Of a DNA stretch of 64,000 nt, positions 59,778 through 64,000 are shown piece after piece (position 1 is the stretch's first letter; every line of letters starts with the position of its first letter). The translations under genes and the position numbers were made by a program. Origin of the DNA: Psychrobacillus sp040274765 (GTDB lineage Bacteria; Bacillota; Bacilli; Bacillales_A; Planococcaceae); the NCBI GenBank assembly GCA_040274765.1, contig JBEMAY010000008.1:1-64000 (forward strand). The letters run 5' to 3'. The notes beneath the pieces are model-generated. The model was not told where the DNA came from. It ran no database searches and saw only the letters and a list, made by a program, of their open reading frames with translations.

Positions 59778-61022
59778 TTGAAGAAATTAAAGGATTCAGT
59801 TCAGCGATTTGCATTGCCTATGTCCACGGATGAAGATTTAAATCCTTTATTAGATGCAATTGGGGAAGCAAACATTGTTTTACTTGGTGAGGCAAGCCAC
59901 GGAACCTCTGAGTTCTATAAGGTGAGAGCAGAGATTTCTAAGAGGTTAATTGAGGAGAAAGGTTTTACCTTGATAGCAGTAGAGGGGGACTGGCCATCCA
60001 CTCAGCACATTAATCGATTCATCAAGGGCTATAGTATGTACTCGGATGTGAATGAGATGCTTAAGTCGGCATTTGAACGTTGGCCAGCCTGGATGTGGGC
60101 GAATGAGGAAATCGCAGAATTTGCTACATGGTTAAAATCTTATAATAGTAATAAGGAAGATAAAGTTGGCTTTTATGGGATCGATGTATATAGCCTATGG
60201 GAATCGTTGGATGAGGTCATTCGATATTTAAAGAAGACGGATCCAAACGGAGCGGAATTACAATTTGCACAAAAGGCCATTTCTTGCTTTGAACCATTTA
60301 ATCGGCATCCGGAAACATACGCACTCTCCACTTTAGACATCTCAGAAGCATGTATAGAAGAGGTAACAAAGCTTATCAAGTCCATCAGAGCAAACGAAGA
60401 CAACTTTAAAGACGAAGAAGAAAGTGACCTAAATTTAAAGATAAACGCTTTAGTTGCAAGGAATGCGGAAGAATACTACCGAGCAATGGTTCGAAGTGAT
60501 GATCTGTCGTGGAATGTCCGAGATGAGCATATGGTAGAGGCTATTAATGAAATAATGGATTACCATGGGAAAGAGGCGAAAATTATTATATGGGAGCATA
60601 ATACACATATTGGTGATGCGTCGGCTACAGATATGAAGGATGCAGGTATGTTAAATGTTGGTCAAATCCTTCGCCTACAAAATAGAAGAGATAATGTATT
60701 TGCTTTAGGCTTTGGGACTTATTCAGGAACAGTCATAGCTGCCGATGAGTGGGACAGTCCCTATAAAGAAGAAAGAGTTCCTCCAGCGAGAAAGGATTCG
60801 TGGGAGGATGTGCTCCACGATGCTGGAGGAGGAGACAAGCTATTGCTCTTTAATAACGAAAATCGTGCCCTATTCAACGAGTGGGTAGGCCATCGAGCTA
60901 TAGGAGTGGTTTATAATCCTGAGTTTGAGGCTTATGGTAATTATGTTCCTTCCAAAATCAGTGAAAGATATGATGCGTTTATTTATTTAGAGCATACAAA
61001 GGCTTTGAAGCCATTAAAATAG
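59778..61022 (+). CDS. erythromycin-esterase-family protein
   Basis: A 414-residue protein of the erythromycin esterase (EreA-like) superfamily. It has the first histidine motif LLGEASHGTSEFYKVRAEISKRLIEEKGFTLIAVEGDWP, then ERWPAWMWANEE, a second histidine region IIIWEHNTHIGDA, and FALGFGTYSGTV. These provide the catalytic His and Glu of the family. Most chromosomal members in Bacillus are not macrolide-resistance determinants and have unknown hydrolase activity. TTG 59778 follows AGAGGAGTG with proper spacing; ATG 59760 is upstream of it. Divergent from the T-box-controlled MFS gene. Confidence 0.85.
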   Translation: MKKLKDSVQRFALPMSTDEDLNPLLDAIGEANIVLLGEASHGTSEFYKVRAEISKRLIEEKGFTLIAVEGDWPSTQHINRFIKGYSMYSDVNEMLKSAFERWPAWMWANEEIAEFATWLKSYNSNKEDKVGFYGIDVYSLWESLDEVIRYLKKTDPNGAELQFAQKAISCFEPFNRHPETYALSTLDISEACIEEVTKLIKSIRANEDNFKDEEESDLNLKINALVARNAEEYYRAMVRSDDLSWNVRDEHMVEAINEIMDYHGKEAKIIIWEHNTHIGDASATDMKDAGMLNVGQILRLQNRRDNVFALGFGTYSGTVIAADEWDSPYKEERVPPARKDSWEDVLHDAGGGDKLLLFNNENRALFNEWVGHRAIGVVYNPEFEAYGNYVPSKISERYDAFIYLEHTKALKPLK

Positions 61023-61179
61023 AAAGTGAGGTGGAGGTGATAGGGTCGGTGGACTTTACACCTCTTTTCTACTTTTAGTAGGAAAAAAGATAGGTTTTTA
61101 AAAATATATATAATTTGAACTTATTATTTTACTATTTCATGTTAAACTAACAAAAAATAGATAATTTGGAGGTAGAGAA

Positions 61180-62664
61180 TTGAAGGCTTTCAGAAAAATA
61201 CTTATTCCACTAGTAGCTCTCATCTTAATAGGAAGTGCAATAGTTGTACCCACTTCGCCCCTTTCTTCCGTTGAAGCCGCTTCGTCCTATGCTAGTTTGA
61301 CAAGTAAAATTAATTCCATAATGATAGATAATCGTATGAAAAATGCAACGACAAGTATTACCATACGCAAGGCGTCTACAGGAGAGATAATCTATGAACG
61401 AAATGGCGATAAAGGGATTACTCCTGCTTCATCTTTAAAGCTGCTAACTGGAGCTACAGCCTTAGAGACATTAGGAGAGGATTTTCGATTTTCTACTGCA
61501 GTACTAACAAATGGGAAGATAAACAAGGGTACCCTAAATGGTAATTTATATCTGAAGGGACAAGGTGATCCGACTTTATTGAAAAGCCACTTTGACAACT
61601 TTGCTACGGGTTTATCTAAACAAGGCATTAAGCATATTTCAGGTAATCTAGTTGGAGATGATACGTGGTATGACAGCGTGGGATTGTCATCAGGAATATT
61701 AGCAGAGGACGTGCCTTATTATTATGCAGCACCTATTTCAGCATTGACCTTATCTCCAAACGGAGATTTTGATGCTGGGTCTGTCATTGTGGAAGCTAAA
61801 CCGACAAGCAATGGAAAAGCAACCAGAGTAACGCTATCGCCGAATACAGATGTTTTAAAGGTAGTTAATAAGTCTAAGACAGTTCCTAAAGGAAATAAAA
61901 ACACGTTGAAAATCACTCGAGAGGTTGGAACAAACAAAGTGATTATTACTGGAAACTCTCCTATAGGAACTTCTGGATCCAAGGAATGGATTGCCGTTAC
62001 AGATCCAACGATGTATGCACTGGATATTTTCAAAAGATCCTTAGCAGAGAAGGGAATTACTCTTGGGAAGTCTAGTAAATTAGTGAAAGGAAAAACACCA
62101 GCTTCTGCTAAAACACTCCTTTCAAGAAAATCACAGCCTTTAAAGGATTTAATCATTCCATTCATGAAGCTGAGCAACAATGTACACGCTGAGATTTTAG
62201 CTAAGGAAATGGGGAAAAAGGTGTATGGTGAAGGAAGCTGGGATGCAGGACTTCAAGTCATGCGAGATTATGCTTTCTCGGTTGGGATAGACACCTCCCA
62301 ATGGAAGTTCGAGGATGCTTCTGGGCTATCCTACTCCAACAAAATTACATCTAGAGAGCTTTCTCAATTATTGTATGTAATTAGAAAAGAGCCTTGGTAC
62401 AACACCTATTACAAGAGTCTGCCTATCGCTGGATCCAAAGATCGCTACGTTGGTGGGACGCTGCGCCACAGACTAGGAACAGCCCCAGCTGCTGGAAACG
62501 TAATGGCGAAAACCGGGAGTCTAAAAAATATTAAAGCACTTGCAGGCTATGCGAAAACAAAGGACGGAGAGCTACTCATATTCACAGTTCTTACAGAAAA
62601 CAATAAAGCCAGCACCGTACCTTCAATCGACCAAATTGCCACAGCTATAACAAATCATAAATAA
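61180..62664 (+). CDS. D-alanyl-D-alanine carboxypeptidase/endopeptidase (PBP4/S13 type)
   Basis: A 494-residue secreted penicillin-binding protein of family S13 (DacB/DacC-like). A signal peptide at residues 1-34 is followed by the active-site SxxK motif (Ser84-Lys87, TPASSLKLLTG), an inserted domain of about 130 residues (LNGNLYLKGQGDPTLLKSH onward), the SxN motif in KLSNNVHAEIL and KTG in VMAKTGSLKNIK. It trims peptidoglycan peptides outside the membrane. TTG 61180 follows GGAGG. The gene ends at a long perfect palindrome that acts as terminator. Confidence 0.93.
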   Translation: MKAFRKILIPLVALILIGSAIVVPTSPLSSVEAASSYASLTSKINSIMIDNRMKNATTSITIRKASTGEIIYERNGDKGITPASSLKLLTGATALETLGEDFRFSTAVLTNGKINKGTLNGNLYLKGQGDPTLLKSHFDNFATGLSKQGIKHISGNLVGDDTWYDSVGLSSGILAEDVPYYYAAPISALTLSPNGDFDAGSVIVEAKPTSNGKATRVTLSPNTDVLKVVNKSKTVPKGNKNTLKITREVGTNKVIITGNSPIGTSGSKEWIAVTDPTMYALDIFKRSLAEKGITLGKSSKLVKGKTPASAKTLLSRKSQPLKDLIIPFMKLSNNVHAEILAKEMGKKVYGEGSWDAGLQVMRDYAFSVGIDTSQWKFEDASGLSYSNKITSRELSQLLYVIRKEPWYNTYYKSLPIAGSKDRYVGGTLRHRLGTAPAAGNVMAKTGSLKNIKALAGYAKTKDGELLIFTVLTENNKASTVPSIDQIATAITNHK

Positions 62665-62668
62665 CTCG

Positions 62669-62715
62669 ATGACAGCAATGTTACAGGTGCCTGGCACCTG
62701 TAACATTGCTGTCAT
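62669..62715 (+). terminator. perfect 23-bp-arm palindromic terminator
   Basis: Two 23-bp arms, 62669-62691 and 62693-62715, are exact reverse complements around one base. The centre contains AGGTGCCTGGCACCT and TTTT follows. It ends the PBP4 gene. The GGTGCCTGGCACC core recurs in terminators of related bacilli (from memory). Confidence 0.85.
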
Positions 62716-62767
62716 TTTGTGTCGGCTGGTTTTTGTAATATAATGATTGAAAAGTGAGGTGTTGAAG

Positions 62768-63358
62768 TTGGCTCGTGAACGAAAATTTACTGATGAGCAT
62801 TTGTTTAAGGAAACAAAGGAATTGATTATTCATGATGGCTATGAGGCTTTTACGTTTAGTAAGCTGGCTTCACGACTTGGTGTTTCAAGAGGCAGTCTTT
62901 ATAAATATTATGATAATAAGGATGAGTTAATTTCTGAGTTTCTGATGTATGAGATGGCTAGGTTTTTAACTGATTTTGATAAGTTGAATAAAAGTGCTGA
63001 TTTTCAAACTCAGTTTAATGAGCTCATCGATTTTATTTTTAAGCATAATAATATTTATGAGGTATTGGATATTATAGGTCAAATACCTGCTCCAACAACG
63101 AAGCGTGCTTTGAATAATAAATCTAGAATTAGCGAATACTATATTAGTATGTATCAACAATTTGAAGGATTTATTGAGCTTGGGAGAAAAGAAGGTATTA
63201 TAAAAGCACATTTACCTAATGCTGTTTTACTAGGTATGATATTTCAAATCATTGCAATTCCCAATCATTTTAATATCCCAGAGCATGAGTGGATCGCTTC
63301 TATAAAGGAAATATTGAGCAGTGGAATGTTTAAGGGCGATTCATTGACAGGGAAATGA
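62768..63358 (+). CDS. TetR-family regulator
   Basis: A 196-residue TetR/AcrR-type repressor. The N-terminal helix-turn-helix is FTFSKLASRLGVSRGSLYKYYDNKDELISEF (about residues 28-58), followed by an all-helical ligand-binding domain. The start is TTG 62768 with GTGAGGTG upstream; a TTG at 62747 lacks a site. The following gene is an MMPL transporter and a perfect palindrome lies between them at 63398-63417, which is the normal layout for a self-encoded efflux pump repressor. The inducer is not known. Confidence 0.9.
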   Translation: MARERKFTDEHLFKETKELIIHDGYEAFTFSKLASRLGVSRGSLYKYYDNKDELISEFLMYEMARFLTDFDKLNKSADFQTQFNELIDFIFKHNNIYEVLDIIGQIPAPTTKRALNNKSRISEYYISMYQQFEGFIELGRKEGIIKAHLPNAVLLGMIFQIIAIPNHFNIPEHEWIASIKEILSSGMFKGDSLTGK

Positions 63359-63397
63359 TAGAAAAGGATAATGAAAAGTAGTATGTTTTTTTATACA

Positions 63398-63417
63398 AAG
63401 TGACACTAGTGTCACTT
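63398..63417. promoter_or_regulatory. palindromic TetR operator candidate
   Basis: Perfect 20-bp palindrome with half-sites AAGTGACACT and AGTGTCACTT, between the TetR gene and the MMPL gene. Size and symmetry fit TetR dimer sites. Position near the MMPL promoter implies repression of that gene. Confidence 0.75.
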
Positions 63418-63443
63418 AACAAACCAAGTAGGGAGTGTAGTTG

Positions 63444-64000
63444 TTGAAAAAGTTATTAGGAAGTGTAACTGATTTTGTGGCCACTAAAAAGGGTATGTGG
63501 ATTACAATCGGTGCATGGATAGCGATTACGGTCTTACTAACAATATTTGCACCTGGAGCGGGAGACCATAAAGTTTCAAGCGTAACTTCTCTTCCAGAGG
63601 ATGTTCAATCTGTAGTAGCTCAAAAGCATATTGACAAGCACTTTAAGGATGCGGAGAGTTTACCTGCCATTTTAGTATTACAATCTAAGGATGGGGAAAT
63701 AGATGTCCCTACACTTGGTGAAGCACTTGATAGAGTGAGTGCTGCCGATATTAATGGTGTAAAGGAAGTCGTTCCTTTCAGTAGTTTGCCACCGCAGGCT
63801 TTAGCTGGTTTCTTCTCAGAGGATCAAAAGACGGCTGTTGTTCCGTTAAATTTTATTACTGGTATGGAAACGGCTGAGCTAGAAAAATCATTAGAAGAAA
63901 TAAGAGAAATTGTTTTGGAGGATACGGGGTCAGATGTTTATATCACCGGCCCAGCTGGTATTGCGGTAGACACTACTAATTTGTTTGAAAGAGCAGATTT
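63444..64000 (+). CDS. MMPL-family transporter, N-terminal part (cut by window end)
   Basis: An open frame from TTG 63444 runs to the end of the window (185 codons). It reads MKKLLGSVTDF, TKKGMWITIGAW, SSVTSLPEDVQSV and ends in VYITGPAGIAVDTTNLFERAD, so it is a clear paralogue of the protein at 8309 (shared TKxGMWITI, SLPxD, YITGPAGIA). AGGGAG at 63430-63435 precedes it. Only the first membrane helix and most of the first extracellular loop are present. The gene is complete beyond the window as far as can be told. It is probably under the TetR regulator and palindrome just upstream. Confidence 0.9.
   Translation, partial: MKKLLGSVTDFVATKKGMWITIGAWIAITVLLTIFAPGAGDHKVSSVTSLPEDVQSVVAQKHIDKHFKDAESLPAILVLQSKDGEIDVPTLGEALDRVSAADINGVKEVVPFSSLPPQALAGFFSEDQKTAVVPLNFITGMETAELEKSLEEIREIVLEDTGSDVYITGPAGIAVDTTNLFERAD

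Noticed and set aside
59778..61022. Acquired macrolide-resistance gene
   Set aside because: Composition and setting are chromosomal, no mobile element adjoins it, and Bacillus members of this family are mostly not resistance genes.

Overview
The window looks like chromosome of a low-GC, spore-former-type Gram-positive bacterium of the Bacillaceae/Planococcaceae group (Psychrobacillus, Sporosarcina or Lysinibacillus-like is an inference). The reasons are AT-rich DNA, strong GGAGG ribosome binding sites with many TTG/GTG starts, Bacillus-type gene families (GlpP/GlpD, YunD, YflT, YusW, TspO), sigma-B-type promoters, a T-box leader and the structured intergenic repeats typical of this group. No rRNA, tRNA, prophage or CRISPR is visible. 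The only mobile element is one IS1595-type transposase.

Layout. 0.1-7.7 kb: an MFS carrier, then a LacI-type regulator and a five-gene catabolic operon (HisD/HpsN-like dehydrogenase, GntP-type permease, 3-hydroxyacyl-CoA-dehydrogenase-like enzyme, two SDRs) behind a perfect 22-bp LacI-type operator. 7.7-13.1 kb: a small heme-copper-oxidase-like membrane protein divergent from an MMPL transporter, then a 125-bp tandem repeat array and a two-component system resembling the heme sensor HssRS. A direct repeat matching the HssR site lies in front of the MMPL gene. 13.2-26.0 kb: SEC-C protein, secreted subtilase, three small stress or envelope genes (two behind sigma-B-like promoters), exonuclease-BRCT protein, MBL hydrolase and a very large secreted nuclease.

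26.3-33.4 kb: an ABC importer of the ferric/phosphonate type with a HAD phosphatase, next to glpP and glpD. The importer and glpD have leaders with the same CAGAGA-GAGA motif in front of a terminator, so both may be GlpP antitermination targets. 33.4-44.6 kb: hydrolases, the transposase, TspO, a YunD-like metallophosphatase with a DmpA-type peptidase, topoisomerase III, an MFS carrier, a YflT stress protein and a flavin reductase. 45.9-52.5 kb: a tightly overlapping four-gene operon (degenerate GGDEF plus pseudo-receiver protein, membrane HEAT protein, processive GT2 synthase, membrane-anchored glycoside hydrolase) behind a sigma-B-like promoter. It looks like a synthase-dependent exopolysaccharide system that reads c-di-GMP through a degenerate GGDEF domain, and it is my main candidate for an undescribed system.

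52.5-64.0 kb: a PTS EIIC-like permease, metallophosphoesterase, two poorly known genes, a TVP38 membrane protein, methyltransferase, an MFS carrier behind a clear T-box leader, an erythromycin-esterase-like protein, a PBP4-type carboxypeptidase, and a TetR regulator with a palindromic operator in front of a second MMPL gene that runs off the end of the window.

All product calls come from reading the translations and motifs by eye. No database search was possible, so substrates of transporters and dehydrogenases are inferences.
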